64,000 nucleotides of DNA from Desulfopila aestuarii DSM 18488 (GTDB lineage: Bacteria > Desulfobacterota > Desulfobulbia > Desulfobulbales > Desulfocapsaceae): contig NZ_FRFE01000012.1 in the NCBI RefSeq assembly GCF_900143695.1, positions 1-64,000 on the forward strand. The letters are read 5' to 3'. Below the pieces are notes generated by a model. It did no database searches and was not told the DNA's origin. It worked only from the letters and a program-made list of their open reading frames with translations. The translations under genes were made by a program, and so were the position numbers. This document shows, in pieces, positions 1 to 8,869 of the stretch (its first letter is position 1; each line of letters opens with the position of its first letter).

Positions 1-256
1 CCAACCGGACAGTATTGAAACCTGAACTCTGCTTTTCCTGGACCTGGGATTGTACCGCAAGAGGAAAAAAACGCGGTTGCGGTTCGTGAGAAACCTTCAA
101 TGAGCTCTTTCGACGCCAGTAACCAAATGTCGCCAAAGAGAGCATGTTCTCCCGGCAATATGATGATTGCGTCAGGCCGCTACTCTCCCATGAGCGGATG
201 TGTTCCTGCCAATATTCCTGCTTGGCCGACCGATTCTTGCTATGCTCTGTTTTCAT
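1..256 (-). CDS. tnpA: IS66 family accessory protein TnpA (partial)
   Basis: The minus strand has an open frame from an ATG at 256 that runs off the left edge (85 codons seen, C-terminus missing). The N-terminal half shows the IS66 OrfA/TnpA pattern: a Trp-Xaa-Xaa-His start region, the segment SGLTQSSYCRENMLS and then TFGYWRRK, which together form the small helix-turn-helix domain of this family. A GGGAGGG Shine-Dalgarno lies just upstream of the ATG. In IS66 elements this small protein is encoded first, before TnpB and the DDE transposase TnpC, so those genes should lie to the left, outside the window. The recognition is from family pattern. Length and intactness cannot be judged from this fragment. 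Confidence 0.85.
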   Translation of the reverse strand, partial: MKTEHSKNRSAKQEYWQEHIRSWESSGLTQSSYCRENMLSLATFGYWRRKSSLKVSHEPQPRFFPLAVQSQVQEKQSSGFNTVRL

Positions 257-336
257 TGTGCCCTCCCGTGGTCTGGTTTGCCACAATGAAACAGATTGTT
301 AACGATATGAAAAGATGGCGTTTGTTGAGCGCTTAC
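1..336 (-). mobile_element. End of an IS66 family insertion sequence
   Basis: The tnpA gene starts 80 bases inside a terminus that reads, on the minus strand from 336 inward, GTAAGCGCTCAACAAACGCC. This begins with the GTAAGCG typical of IS66 ends. The element therefore ends at 336 and extends left out of the window. The adjacent 8 bases, 337-344 (actacagt), would be the target duplication if the element is intact. The other end is not visible, so this cannot be confirmed. Confidence 0.75.
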
Positions 337-641
337 ACTACAGTGATATAAGGAGAATGATTGGATGGAATTGAGGGAAAAAAGAACTTCTAGGCTGGTA
401 TGAAAATTCTTGGCTGGTCAGCTAATCTTTTCGACTCGATACCAAAAGAATGAACCACTTACCATATACTACTATGTGCCTATAATCATAATCTTTCCAT
501 TCTACCTGCCAAACTCATCGAACTAGTACCTACTAAAAGCTAGGTATTTATACCTATTGCATTAGATTCTTATTTTTGTACAACGCAATAAGGCGAAGTT
601 CAACAATCAATCCTGACACTTACCAAGAGGAGCCAAGCATT
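337..641. other. Intergenic, no gene seen
   Basis: An AT-rich stretch between the IS66 terminus and the lipoprotein gene. It presumably carries that gene's promoter. I see no convincing coding frame or RNA. Confidence 0.5.
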
Positions 642-1010
642 ATGAAAATTTCATCTCTGCATGTATTTCTTGTACTAATTACGGCTTTCGGATTAATTGC
701 TTGCGTGCCGGCAAAATCAATTCAGGAGCTTAACCCTGGGGTTACTTTCATGGGGAAATCAGAGGTCACAGAATTCCTTAACGGAGCCCGGCTTGATGGA
801 CCCAATGCAATTGTAACGTATAATGAAAGTGGCACCGCCACGTTCAACAGAAAAAAAGATGGCAAGATTGTAAATGCATCTTGGAAAGTTGCGGATGATG
901 GCAAGGTAACTGTTCTGAGACCAGGCAAAACTGACTATTATTATTTCAGTACTGATAATAAGACCATCTATATGCCTAATGGTTCAGTTGTCTCTTATAC
1001 AAAATTATAA
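642..1010 (+). CDS. Small predicted lipoprotein, function unknown
   Basis: Predicted 122-aa protein. The start at 642 is chosen over an upstream in-frame start at 576 because AAGAGGAG lies just upstream and because it places a signal peptide at the N-terminus. The signal is MKISS followed by a hydrophobic stretch and a lipobox-like LIAC, so Cys20 is the likely lipidated residue after signal peptidase II cleavage. The mature part is small, polar and beta-rich in appearance, with the segment GKIVNASWKV near the middle and Tyr-Tyr-Tyr close to the C-terminus. It resembles small lipocalin-like or META-like envelope proteins only in general style. I do not recognise the family. It sits between the IS66 end and the integrase, so it is probably cargo of the integrated element. 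Confidence 0.6.
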   Translation: MKISSLHVFLVLITAFGLIACVPAKSIQELNPGVTFMGKSEVTEFLNGARLDGPNAIVTYNESGTATFNRKKDGKIVNASWKVADDGKVTVLRPGKTDYYYFSTDNKTIYMPNGSVVSYTKL

Positions 1011-1037
1011 GATATTAAGGCCTTCAATAATCATAGA

Positions 1038-1062
1038 GGGGCAGATGTACCCCATCTGTCCC
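1038..1062 (+). terminator. Possible terminator after lipoprotein gene
   Basis: An inverted repeat GGGGCAGATG / CATCTGTCCC with one G-T pair, 27 bases after the lipoprotein stop, followed only by a short ATTT. The T run is weak. Confidence 0.4.
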
Positions 1063-1149
1063 ATTTCATATCGCAGGAATTTAAAATCGTGTAAATAATG
1101 GTGACAGTTTCTGCTCACAAAACGGTCTAACCTCTCTAGCGAAATACGA

Positions 1150-2274
1150 ATGAGCATTCGACAGCGACAAAACGGGACCTTCAAAGTCGAGTTCCGCAAA
1201 GGCCGGGATCCGGAACGCCCTAACTCAACCAGCCGCACGTTCAAAACCATTGAGGCTGCAGAGCGTTTTGAGGCCACCCTTCCCGATCGTCGTGGCAATC
1301 CGCCTGCAACAGGTCCGACTTTCCATGAATTGGCCAGCGCCTATGTTGTCGCCAAAGTTGGCTCCATGAGCGTGACCGACCAGGACAACACCTATTACAA
1401 ACTTGAGAATGTCATTCTTCCCAGGTTTGGCGATCTACCTGCAACTGCCATCAACCATTCCAAGCTGGATAAATACGTGATCAGCCGCCTGCAGGACACG
1501 GTAAAGGTGAACCTTGGCAATGGGAGGCGAAAAGATACTGGTAGGCCCATCTCTAAATCAACTATCCATCGAGAGCTATCCATTGTTAGGGCGATACTCA
1601 ACTGGGGAGTCCGGCGCCGCATGCTGCTTGCATCCCCTATGGCTGGATATGAAATGCCGAAACGGGATGACAAGAAAATCCTGCCACCAACAGAAGAAGA
1701 GTTTTCAGCAATCCTGAAGCATGCAGCGCCCCACTGCCGGCGACTAATACTCATCAGCTATTACACAGGCCTGAGACCAGGCAGAGAAGAAGCTTACGGC
1801 ATCACCTGGGATCACGTTGATCTCGATACTGGTACCATCACCATCATTTCGGCAAAGAAAGGCGGCATTCCCACTAGAGTTGTTCCAATCCATCCGGATC
1901 TTGCAGAACACCTCCACCAGTGGAAGAAGGAAGATCAGGAAAACCTGAAGAAGGATAAGACACATCTGAAGTATGTCATCCACTGGAACCATAGGCCGAT
2001 CAAGACAAGCATGAAGACTGCCTGGTCTGCAGCAAAGAAGCGGGCCGGTATCACCAGGCCACTACGCCCCTACTCTCTCAGACATAAAAGCATCAGCGAT
2101 ATGCTCTCCGCCGGTGGCGATGTAGGAGCCGTCGCTGAGATCGTCGGACACGCGGATCCGCAGATGACATTGAAGGTATATCAGGAGACAAATACAGCCA
2201 TCAAACAGGCTGCAATCGGCGGACTTGGGAGAACAAAGCATGTTCTCCAGGAAGAAAATATTTATATATCATAA
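1150..2274 (+). CDS. int: Tyrosine recombinase / site-specific integrase
   Basis: Predicted 374-aa tyrosine recombinase that would integrate and excise the element it belongs to. Residues 1-50 resemble the arm-type DNA-binding domain, 55-165 the core-binding SAM-like domain and 180-360 the catalytic domain. Catalytic residues visible are Arg209 in TGLRPG, Arg311 in YSLRHKS, His334 in VGHAD and the nucleophile Tyr344 in LKVYQ. The first His of the usual HxLRH box is Tyr308 here, a substitution that also occurs in some functional integrases. The gene ends 30 bases before a 3' fragment of a tRNA-Pro gene, the classic arrangement for an element that uses a tRNA 3' end as its attachment site. No strong ribosome site is visible before the ATG, so the start is less certain than the gene itself. 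Confidence 0.92.
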   Translation: MSIRQRQNGTFKVEFRKGRDPERPNSTSRTFKTIEAAERFEATLPDRRGNPPATGPTFHELASAYVVAKVGSMSVTDQDNTYYKLENVILPRFGDLPATAINHSKLDKYVISRLQDTVKVNLGNGRRKDTGRPISKSTIHRELSIVRAILNWGVRRRMLLASPMAGYEMPKRDDKKILPPTEEEFSAILKHAAPHCRRLILISYYTGLRPGREEAYGITWDHVDLDTGTITIISAKKGGIPTRVVPIHPDLAEHLHQWKKEDQENLKKDKTHLKYVIHWNHRPIKTSMKTAWSAAKKRAGITRPLRPYSLRHKSISDMLSAGGDVGAVAEIVGHADPQMTLKVYQETNTAIKQAAIGGLGRTKHVLQEENIYIS

Positions 2275-2303
2275 CAGTTACATGCGTATGCATGACATGT
2301 CCC

Positions 2304-2348
2304 TTCGGGACGCTGGGGTCGGAGGTTCGAATCCTCTCGTCCCGACCA
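2304..2348 (+). repeat. att site: 3' half of tRNA-Pro (CGG) without its 5' half
   Basis: This 45-base segment is the anticodon loop (TTCGGGA), the 3' strand of the anticodon stem, the variable loop, the T arm (GGAGG-TTCGAAT-CCTCT), the acceptor 3' strand CGTCCCG, then A and an encoded CCA. It matches bacterial tRNA-Pro(CGG). The bases before it do not form a D arm or the matching 5' acceptor strand CGGGACG, so it is not a functional tRNA. It is best read as the distal attachment site of the element encoding the adjacent integrase. Because element DNA lies to its left and no tRNA 5' half is present, the element extends left and normal chromosome resumes at 2349. Confidence 0.8.
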
Positions 2349-2393
2349 TTATTTCAAATAGTTACACCACATAAAAGTGGTTTCCAAAATAGC

Positions 2394-2421
2394 AAGCTAT
2401 GTTCTCTAAAGAACATAGCTT
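2394..2421 (+). terminator. Rho-independent terminator (displaced tRNA-Pro terminator)
   Basis: A perfect 12-bp stem AAGCTATGTTCT / AGAACATAGCTT with a CTAA loop, followed by TTTTT. It lies 45 bases after the tRNA-Pro fragment and is most simply the original terminator of that tRNA gene, now separated from it by the integrated element. Confidence 0.8.
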
Positions 2422-2903
2422 TTTTTATCTCCGATGCCTCTTCTCCACACCACGTGTACTCTGTGTTTCACATCGTTTGTTCCTCGAAATTGCCTTGATA
2501 GCCTCACACCTCTCTTCTCAAAATTTTTTTCGATGTATTCCTACGACGACAGAGCAAGCGTCTTCTCCTAAACAACAAAGAAATTTTCCCAAAAGAGATA
2601 GATGAACAACTTTGCGGGGCATACTTCAGACATAATATGTTAGGCTATTTGGAGAAAAGGTTTCTAAAAAATATAGGATGAGCTTGGTCATGTGATGTGA
2701 GACACAATGACAACGATGTACTGATTAAGGCGTTATCAATTCTGATCCGAACTGTACAGTATTCCGTGCTTCATCTGAATGGCGACGGTAATCAAGCCCG
2801 CTCTGAGTAGCAGCAAAGCATATTTTCATCCCTATCCTCGTGGCTTATTAAAAGTTCCGTTCGGCTCTCCAGACGTTTTCATCCAGCAATTGAGAGGTCA
2901 ATC
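2422..2903. other. Intergenic, no gene seen
   Basis: About 480 bases between the terminator and the aldo/keto reductase gene. Short overlapping frames here have no recognisable features. It probably contains the promoter of the following gene. Confidence 0.5.
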
Positions 2904-3923
2904 ATGAAATACAATTATATAGGAAAAAGCGGATTACGAGTTTCCAACATCTGCATGGGCACGATGACCTTTGGGAAAAAATGCGATAGAGGCATATCGT
3001 TTGAAATACTAGATAAAGCCTACTCAAGTGGCGTTAATTTTTTTGATATGGCGGAAATCTATCCTGTTCCTCCGACAGCAGAAACGTATGGCATCACCGA
3101 AGAAATATTTGGCGAGTGGATGGCTGATAAGCCACGAGATTCGATTATCATCGCCACGAAAGTGGCAGGAGCAGCCAATAGCTGGTTCGTACCACCAGTG
3201 CGGCACGGCCTGACTGCCCTTGATGCATTTCATATCACTACTGCTGTTGAAGGAAGCTTGAAAAGACTCAAGACCGATTACATTGATCTTTATCAGGCTC
3301 ATTGGCCTGATTCAGTTGTTCCAATTGAAGAGAGTCTCGAAGCTCTCGATCAATTGGTGCGAAGTGGTAAAGTCCGCTATATCGGGACATCAAACGAGAA
3401 TGCCTACGGTTTGACTAAAGCCTTGACGACAAGCAGCTATCTAAAATATAAGCGTTTTGAAACAATTCAGAACAACTTTTCTTTGCTCAATCGACGTTTC
3501 CTCGATGAAATTGCGATCGTTTGTCAAAAAGAGCAGGTCGGACTACTCCCTTATTCGCCTTTGGCCGGAGGAGTTCTAAGCGGTAAGTATATACCCGGCG
3601 AAAATTGGGACGGCTTTCGCTATGGGGATTACCTGAACAATCCAGATCCGAGGATGAAAGCGCAAGCTGGGAGATTTGCCAATGAGCGATCATTGGCGGC
3701 TGCACAAAAATATGCTGCCATAGCACGAAAATATGGGCTTGCTCCAGCAACAATGGCGGCGGCATGGACGCTCAGTTTTGATTTTGTACCAAGCACGATA
3801 ATCGGGGCAACTCATCCAACACAACTTGACGATACCCTTAAAGCATCTGAAACGCTTCTCCCAGAAGAGCTTCGGATTGAGTGTAATGCCATCAATCAAG
3901 AAATTCTTTACCCGATGGGATAA
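2904..3923 (+). CDS. Aldo/keto reductase, Tas-like
   Basis: Predicted 339-aa NADP(H)-dependent aldo/keto reductase, a cytoplasmic TIM-barrel enzyme reducing carbonyl compounds. The catalytic tetrad is visible: Asp48 and Tyr53 in FFDMAEIYPVPP, Lys86 in IIIATKVAG and His133 in LYQAHWPDS. The AEIYPVPP segment and the GTMTFG motif at 19-24 are characteristic of the branch containing Escherichia coli Tas, and the length fits that family. The C-terminal cofactor-binding strand is present around IIGATHPTQLDD. A GAGAGG ribosome site precedes the ATG. The gene stands alone between the tRNA-Pro att site and a repeat element. Its physiological substrate cannot be deduced from sequence. Confidence 0.9.
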   Translation: MKYNYIGKSGLRVSNICMGTMTFGKKCDRGISFEILDKAYSSGVNFFDMAEIYPVPPTAETYGITEEIFGEWMADKPRDSIIIATKVAGAANSWFVPPVRHGLTALDAFHITTAVEGSLKRLKTDYIDLYQAHWPDSVVPIEESLEALDQLVRSGKVRYIGTSNENAYGLTKALTTSSYLKYKRFETIQNNFSLLNRRFLDEIAIVCQKEQVGLLPYSPLAGGVLSGKYIPGENWDGFRYGDYLNNPDPRMKAQAGRFANERSLAAAQKYAAIARKYGLAPATMAAAWTLSFDFVPSTIIGATHPTQLDDTLKASETLLPEELRIECNAINQEILYPMG

Positions 3924-3968
3924 AAAGAGGCCTATCTGCAGGTGAACCAGGGTCTCCTCAGAGCCCCT

Positions 3969-4110
3969 GGAGCCTTTTGCAAAATGGCCTTTTCGCCCAA
4001 ACTCAGCGTTATGCTAAAATTTTATCCTTGGAATATTATGCACATGCCTGTGGTAAAATTTTTCGCATGCCTCGATTTTGAACGAAAATTCTCATTTTGC
4101 AAAAGGCTCC
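3969..4110. repeat. MITE-like element with 18-bp inverted ends
   Basis: A perfect inverted repeat, GGAGCCTTTTGCAAAATG at 3969-3986 and its reverse complement at 4093-4110, encloses about 106 bases. The two arms stay similar for roughly ten further bases inward. The left 72 bases (3969-4040) occur again, diverged, at 63755-63829 near the other end of the window, sharing CTTTTCGCC, AAACTCA.CGTTATGCTAAAA and GGAATATTATG. No protein is encoded. A short non-autonomous transposable element or a dispersed genomic repeat fits best. Confidence 0.6.
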
Positions 4111-4456
4111 CTGGTTAATAATTTCTCCAATAATACTGCCCTGTCGAGCCAAAATTACCAGCGTTGTCCCCATTTCATACTTGGGAAAAACCATCTTCCA
4201 GCAAATTTGCCAAAACCACACACTTTTCAGTCTGCCCTGCTGCTTCTCCAGCACCGCCTCTTCGAAATGCTCACGATAAATATAGCCCGCTGACACTATC
4301 GTCTCCAGAGACGTGGGCATATACGACGATGGATATTGCAAGACAACACGCAGGCAAGCTGATCCTCGTGAAAGTTCATTCCTTCTGTAAGAGATATGTA
4401 AGACCATCCAGGTAGGCTGAAATTCCTAACACACCGTCTACCTAGCGAGGTCTGCC
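4111..4456. other. Intergenic; possible remnant frame on minus strand
   Basis: The minus strand carries an open frame entering the repeat (about 4407-4036) whose middle part, around FEEAVLEKQQGRLKSVWFW, has protein-like composition. It has no recognised family, no good start, and ends inside the repeat. It could be a gene fragment truncated by the repeat insertion. I do not call it a gene. Confidence 0.3.
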
Positions 4457-4690
4457 ATGAAAGAAATCATTGGTCGTTTTACTGTTATCGATGAGGAAGG
4501 TTTGCGTAGTCGGGCTATTGTCGGCCAGGAGAAAGAGATCGATGAAGGCCATTTGATCATAGCTTCAAAAAAGAGCTATCGTCTCCATGACCTCGAAGGC
4601 GAAGAAATCATGCCGACAGACACACCAAATATCTTTTTAAGAAGCGACGGATCTCTATTGAAGAAGGTTGGGGTGATCAGAAACTCTTAG
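4457..4690 (+). CDS. Small conserved protein, paralog of 40608-40850
   Basis: Predicted 77-aa soluble protein of unknown function. The ribosome site is CGAGG about seven bases before the ATG. It shares an architecture with the 80-aa product of 40608-40850: both begin MK-x-x-IG-x-F-x-V, have a basic-aromatic pair (KKSYRL here, ARKVFTL there), the acidic segment GEE followed by a short linker and P-x-IFL, and end with DGS/DGT-LLKKVG. That second copy lies inside the tRNA-Ser relic island, while this one lies about 2.1 kb from the tRNA-Pro att site. The spacing of short strands suggests a small beta-barrel, but no catalytic motif is visible and I do not know the family name. Confidence 0.6.
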   Translation: MKEIIGRFTVIDEEGLRSRAIVGQEKEIDEGHLIIASKKSYRLHDLEGEEIMPTDTPNIFLRSDGSLLKKVGVIRNS

Positions 4691-4965
4691 ACAAGTCTGG
4701 TGCTTTTTTCTGCGATATAAGAGGTATCCTGCAAACCCACGTTTTTTTTAGTATGGGAGGAGGCATTGCGGCTTGGTGATAAGAAAAGGGAAGCAAACTC
4801 TTTTTCGCCTGCTCCCCTCCACGAGCTTCGCTCAAAACCGTTGAACTATCTTCTGAAATAGCTTTTTCAACTCCTACTCTCGACAATGAATCTTTGCTGG
4901 CAGAGCGTCCAATAGTTTTTCGTTCTGTTTCGGTTCCACCAGGGGATGGATAGTTTACAATTAGC

Positions 4966-6624
4966 CTATTTTTCTATGTTCAAAAACACTGCCGTGAAAG
5001 CTCCCCAGTTTTCAAGTCCGTCCTTCCCGCGGACAAATATCAGGTGCTTCCCAGGTTGAATAACAGTTGTGTCGATAATGCCGGAGACCTTCTCAACGGT
5101 GGTATCAAAAAGACCGTCTACAGGAGTCAATGCTTCAGGCATTCCGCCATCCCAGGGAGGTATATCGACATAATATTCTGCAGCTGCAATCTCCTGGCTG
5201 GCTTCACCCTCTTCATTACCATTTATTTTTTTATAACGAGTATCGTCTATCGTAGCTGTTATAATCACCTGGCTGCCATGGGCGAACAAGCCCTGATCCA
5301 CTATCACTTCCGTTGCATCCGGCCCTGAGGGAGTGATGTAAGGCGTCCGTACAACTTTGGCGGCATACAGCAGCGCTGGCAGATTGTCCGGCAGGACCGA
5401 GGCCTCAAACGTCTTGCACGACTGAAAAAAGCTGGTACCGACCTCAAAGCAGTAGGATGCAACACCATGATGTCCATAAGCATGTTCGTCACTGGTGCCG
5501 TCGGTGGGATAAAGACCGATGGCCTGTTCAGGTGAATAGTTGTTCCAATAGGCAAACTTACGCCCCAGTGTCTGGAGCTGGGTAGCGTTTGGCGCAGAAT
5601 CGCTGGTAGACCCCCACGGCCAGAGAACCAGCTTGCCATAAGCATGGACATCGATATATATGCCTGTGGCATCAGCTGGTGCCTCGGAAATCCAATCGTC
5701 ATCTCGCTGAACCGGGAAGATAGTACTCATATAGCTTTCCACAGCTTGTATCTCTGGTTCTGAAGCCGAAAAATGTCCTCTAAATGTCTCATTACACTCG
5801 TCACCACTCGATCCGTCACAACAGTTCCATCCGAAGGTGAAATTACGGTTCAGATCAGCCCCTCGACTTTCGTAATCCATCAAGCAATAGTCCTTATTGG
5901 TGTTTTTCCGCCAGAAGGTGTGGTCTTCGGCTATTTTACGCCCATCCGGGTTGGTGTGGAGCATCAAGTGGATCTCGTGGTGATCGAGGATCCATGTGAC
6001 ATCAGCATCTGTACCATAGTTTTCCACTAAGTATTCAGCAAACCGGGTGACAAGTTCGGCGGTTGCATATTCCCGGGCATGCATGGCGGCTGAGATAAAC
6101 AGATCGGGTTTGTCGCCGTTGATTTTGCGATTTGTCAACACGAGCACGCGCATGTCAAAACCGCCAAGACCAGCTGCCTTATCATAGGAGTCGCCGATAT
6201 CTTTCCATTGTGCAAGTTTAGGGTATTTTTCAGCTATTTGCCCTGCTGTGGCGTAGGTTTCCTCCACGGTCCGATAGCAGGGGTACCCTGGAATACCTTC
6301 ATCATCAGTTCCTTTCTGGGATTCCGGTTGTGACGGTGTCCAGGTATTATCAAGTTTCACCCGCAGTCCCGCTGCATTAAGCCGATCTATATCCTCCTGA
6401 GTAACTTTCATCACATGATAGCCCTTCGCGTAGTTCGTTTCGAGTAACTGGGGTTCGAAAGAGATAAGGGTTTTGTTGCCTGTTCTTTGGTCAGGATAAT
6501 AGACGCGAACGATGGCTGTTTCCCCGGGAGAAAGAAAAATTTCTTCGCTTTCCGATTCCATTGCTGCGTTAAGTGCTGTTGAAAACAGGAATGTGATTGC
6601 CAGTACAATTGTCCATTTCATCAT
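4966..6624 (-). CDS. Secreted zinc carboxypeptidase, M14 family
   Basis: Predicted 552-aa secreted metallopeptidase that removes C-terminal residues from peptides. The start is set at the ATG at 6624 because GGGGAGGC lies directly upstream and a signal peptide (MMKWTIVLAITFLFSTALNA) follows. M14 signatures are present in order: HAREYATAE with the first zinc His and Glu, HTNPDGR, the substrate-binding ADLNRNF, the third zinc ligand in IDVHAYG, and the catalytic Glu in YCFEVGTS. The remaining C-terminal ~110 residues form an extra domain with WDGGMPEAL and regular strands, probably an Ig-like or prodomain-type accessory. The gene is transcribed alone. A role in scavenging extracellular protein is inferred. 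The substrate subclass (A-like or B-like) was not resolved. Confidence 0.9.
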   Translation of the reverse strand: MMKWTIVLAITFLFSTALNAAMESESEEIFLSPGETAIVRVYYPDQRTGNKTLISFEPQLLETNYAKGYHVMKVTQEDIDRLNAAGLRVKLDNTWTPSQPESQKGTDDEGIPGYPCYRTVEETYATAGQIAEKYPKLAQWKDIGDSYDKAAGLGGFDMRVLVLTNRKINGDKPDLFISAAMHAREYATAELVTRFAEYLVENYGTDADVTWILDHHEIHLMLHTNPDGRKIAEDHTFWRKNTNKDYCLMDYESRGADLNRNFTFGWNCCDGSSGDECNETFRGHFSASEPEIQAVESYMSTIFPVQRDDDWISEAPADATGIYIDVHAYGKLVLWPWGSTSDSAPNATQLQTLGRKFAYWNNYSPEQAIGLYPTDGTSDEHAYGHHGVASYCFEVGTSFFQSCKTFEASVLPDNLPALLYAAKVVRTPYITPSGPDATEVIVDQGLFAHGSQVIITATIDDTRYKKINGNEEGEASQEIAAAEYYVDIPPWDGGMPEALTPVDGLFDTTVEKVSGIIDTTVIQPGKHLIFVRGKDGLENWGAFTAVFLNIEK

Positions 6625-6913
6625 TTTGCCTCCCCTCCTCGTTATGCTTCTGGTTAAATGGCATCCGCCGATTCCCATCAGAGCATCAGATAAATATCAA
6701 CGGGCTAGACAGCGCAAAGCATTGCGCTTTGCGCCGGAACATTAAGCGGCTGAACTATCTGGTATTTAACGGTTGGCGAAGCATTACGTTACAGACGTAG
6801 AGGGGGAAATTTTGTATCGAGGTGAAAGTGAAGTGTGTTCTCAATTATTGCGGCAACCTACAGCGACCTAGCAAAAGCAGGCATTTTGGAAAATCGTAGG
6901 CCACAACGTATAG

Positions 6914-7126
6914 TATAATAAAGAAGCAATATGGCAGGAAACATTGCATAACTTAGGTGCAAATGTCGTCAATGAACCGGTTGTTATTGATGATAATTTC
7001 ATAACTTGCCGGAACCCTTCTACAGCGTCAGGTGTTGCATTCTTACTGCTCGAGGTACTTACAGGTCGAAAAAAATCTCCTCATATAGAAGATATAATCG
7101 GATTTGAAAACACGATATCCAGCTAA
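6914..7126 (+). pseudogene. C-terminal fragment of a DJ-1/PfpI family protein
   Basis: An open frame without a proper start reads LGANVVNEPVVIDDNFITCR followed by NPSTASGVAFLLLEVLTGRKKS. This matches the conserved end of DJ-1/ThiJ/PfpI proteins (VVxDgnLiTsrgPgTAxefalalveLLtG). Only about the last 60 residues remain. The nucleophile-elbow cysteine and N-terminal half are absent, and an in-frame TAG at 6911 closes the frame upstream. It is most likely a decayed gene remnant. The stretch 6625-6913 before it shows nothing else recognisable. Confidence 0.55.
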
Positions 7127-7193
7127 ACAAGATTGAAACCAAAAGCTTGCCAACACCCTCCATACCGCCGAGAAAAACGGTACAACTAGCCGA

Positions 7194-8333
7194 TCATTCC
7201 CGCGGAGTAAGTTTCAGTAAACCGGCTCGGTCCCCATCCTCCAGAAGCCATATCACTCCATCAGGTCCTTCTTCAACCTCACGAATACGTTGCCCCATAT
7301 CAAACCGCTCCACCTCTCTTGCCGAATCTCCGTCTATTTCGACCCGGATCAACGCCTGTGAAGCGAGACCACCGATGAATGCATTTCCACGCCACCTTGT
7401 GAACAGATTACCGGAGTAGATGATTAGTCCCGATGGCGCTATGGTCGGCACCCAGTAAGCTGCTGGTGCTTTGAATTCCGGTCTGGTATCATGATCAGCT
7501 ATCGGCAGGCCGGAATAGTGATTTCCCCAGGAGACAAGAGGCCAGCCGTAATTCTCACCCGCCTCAATACTATTCAATTCATCACCATGCCTTGGCCCCA
7601 TTTCCGTAGCCCAGAGCCTCCCATTTTCGCCAAAGGCAAGTCCCAGCATATTTCGATGTCCCAGAGTCCAGAAGCTTTTAGCCAGTTCCCCCTTCCCCTG
7701 AAATGGGTTATCTGGAGGCACCGATCCATCAGGATTGAGTCGTATTATTTTCCCCAGATTCTCGTTCCAGCTCTGGGCCGGGTCCCCTTTCTGCCTTTCC
7801 CCTGAAGTGATGTACAGTTTATCGTCTGGGCCAAAGGCCAAGCGATGTGAATAGTGTCCTCTGCCGCTGACCTTTGGGATCTGCCGCCAGACAACCTCCA
7901 GGCCCTGTAAGATGGGATCTTGGCCGCTCCGGTCCAGTTTTGCCCTGGCAACGGCTGCCCCCCGGCGACCCGACTGATCCCCTTCGGCATAGGAAAAGTA
8001 AACTTGCTGGTTATCCGAAAATTTGGGATGGACGATGATATCACCCAGTCCTCCCTGACCGCCATAAGCTACCTTCGGTACTCCGCTCACCTTAGACCTT
8101 GTTTTGCCGTCACTTCCCACCAAGAGCAGCTTCCCTGATTTTTCCGTTACCAGCATGTTGCCGTCTGGAAGAAAGGTCATCGCCCATGGTCTATCGAATG
8201 TCGCTACTCGTTCAACCTGCAATGTTGTCCCGGCCGTGCCAACAACATCCACCGTCTCGGCAATCGAATTGGAGGCAATGGTCCAGACGAACAACAAACA
8301 CGCTGCAAGCCAACAGGTTCTCCGTCCCTTCAT
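7194..8333 (-). CDS. PQQ-dependent aldose sugar dehydrogenase, soluble (YliI-like)
   Basis: Predicted 379-aa periplasmic six-bladed beta-propeller dehydrogenase of the soluble glucose/aldose dehydrogenase family, which oxidises aldoses with pyrroloquinoline quinone. Residues 1-25 are a signal peptide ending SIAE. Family motifs follow: [10 protein letters not shown] near 50, [15 protein letters not shown] near 95, the [15 protein letters not shown] blade near 165 with its conserved His, [20 protein letters not shown] near 225 and [17 protein letters not shown] near 265. The length matches Escherichia coli YliI (371 aa). GGAGG precedes the ATG. No PQQ biosynthesis genes lie in the window, so cofactor supply is unknown. 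The gene is monocistronic on the minus strand. Confidence 0.88.
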   Translation of the reverse strand: MKGRRTCWLAACLLFVWTIASNSIAETVDVVGTAGTTLQVERVATFDRPWAMTFLPDGNMLVTEKSGKLLLVGSDGKTRSKVSGVPKVAYGGQGGLGDIIVHPKFSDNQQVYFSYAEGDQSGRRGAAVARAKLDRSGQDPILQGLEVVWRQIPKVSGRGHYSHRLAFGPDDKLYITSGERQKGDPAQSWNENLGKIIRLNPDGSVPPDNPFQGKGELAKSFWTLGHRNMLGLAFGENGRLWATEMGPRHGDELNSIEAGENYGWPLVSWGNHYSGLPIADHDTRPEFKAPAAYWVPTIAPSGLIIYSGNLFTRWRGNAFIGGLASQALIRVEIDGDSAREVERFDMGQRIREVEEGPDGVIWLLEDGDRAGLLKLTPRE

Positions 8334-8485
8334 GGTTTTCCTCCATCCTGTTCACAACATTTTACAAAGACGCCCGAAATGAAAAATCAAAATACACTCT
8401 GAAAGTGCAATACAACCTACTCCTCCCAAGAGACGTCAACCTCCGCCTTTCTCCCACACCAATCGTACTTGCTGAAAACTATAAC

Positions 8486-8514
8486 GCCCCTGTCGTGGAT
8501 GTCACGGCAGGGGC
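8486..8514 (-). terminator. Terminator after the first 61-aa gene
   Basis: A 12-bp stem GCCCCTGTCGTG / CACGGCAGGGGC with a 5-base loop. On the minus strand it is followed by GTTATAGTTTTC. It lies 41 bases beyond the stop of the 8556-8741 gene. Confidence 0.7.
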
Positions 8515-8555
8515 TCATTTAGATGAAGTCGGTTTGTTTATTTCAGCAGTTTTCT

Positions 8556-8741
8556 TTACCAGCTGTCACCAGCAACCTGGCTGATATCGAGGCATTTCGC
8601 CCTCTGTTCACGGGTAAGACCTGTCTTGCCGTTAAAATATTTTACGTCTTTAAGATAGCAGGAAAATTCTTTACCGTCTTTATCCTGAACAAAAACCATT
8701 TTTTGATACTCTTTCGATATAATCTGTCCTCGCATACTCAT
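8556..8741 (-). CDS. 61-aa protein, copy 1 of a duplicated gene
   Basis: Predicted 61-aa soluble protein of unknown function, preceded by AAAGGAGAC. It differs at four positions (31, 35, 37 and 40) from the product of 10919-11104. The sequence starts MSMRGQIISKEYQKMVFVQD and carries the segment KEFSCYL and a C-terminal LTREQRAKCLDIS, with two conserved cysteines. The alternating hydrophobic pattern suggests a small SH3- or OB-like barrel. Both copies have their own terminator and a shared upstream block with a dyad (8870-8951), so each is its own transcription unit. The two copies flank an HD-GYP gene, which hints at a segmental duplication or a shared regulon. I do not recognise the family. 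Confidence 0.75.
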   Translation of the reverse strand: MSMRGQIISKEYQKMVFVQDKDGKEFSCYLKDVKYFNGKTGLTREQRAKCLDISQVAGDSW

Positions 8742-8869
8742 GGCTGTCTCCTTTAATTCATATGTTTACTCTCAGGCCCGGTTTGTATTGAGGTACTTCA
8801 TTCTCTTCCGGTCCTCAGTTGTAATCTGGTTCGGCAGTATCTGCATTGATCATTTTCACCATCCTCAAC

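Noticed and set aside
2292-2605. Two overlapping 68-codon plus-strand frames after the integrase
   Set aside because: They run through the tRNA-Pro fragment and its terminator and have no ribosome sites.
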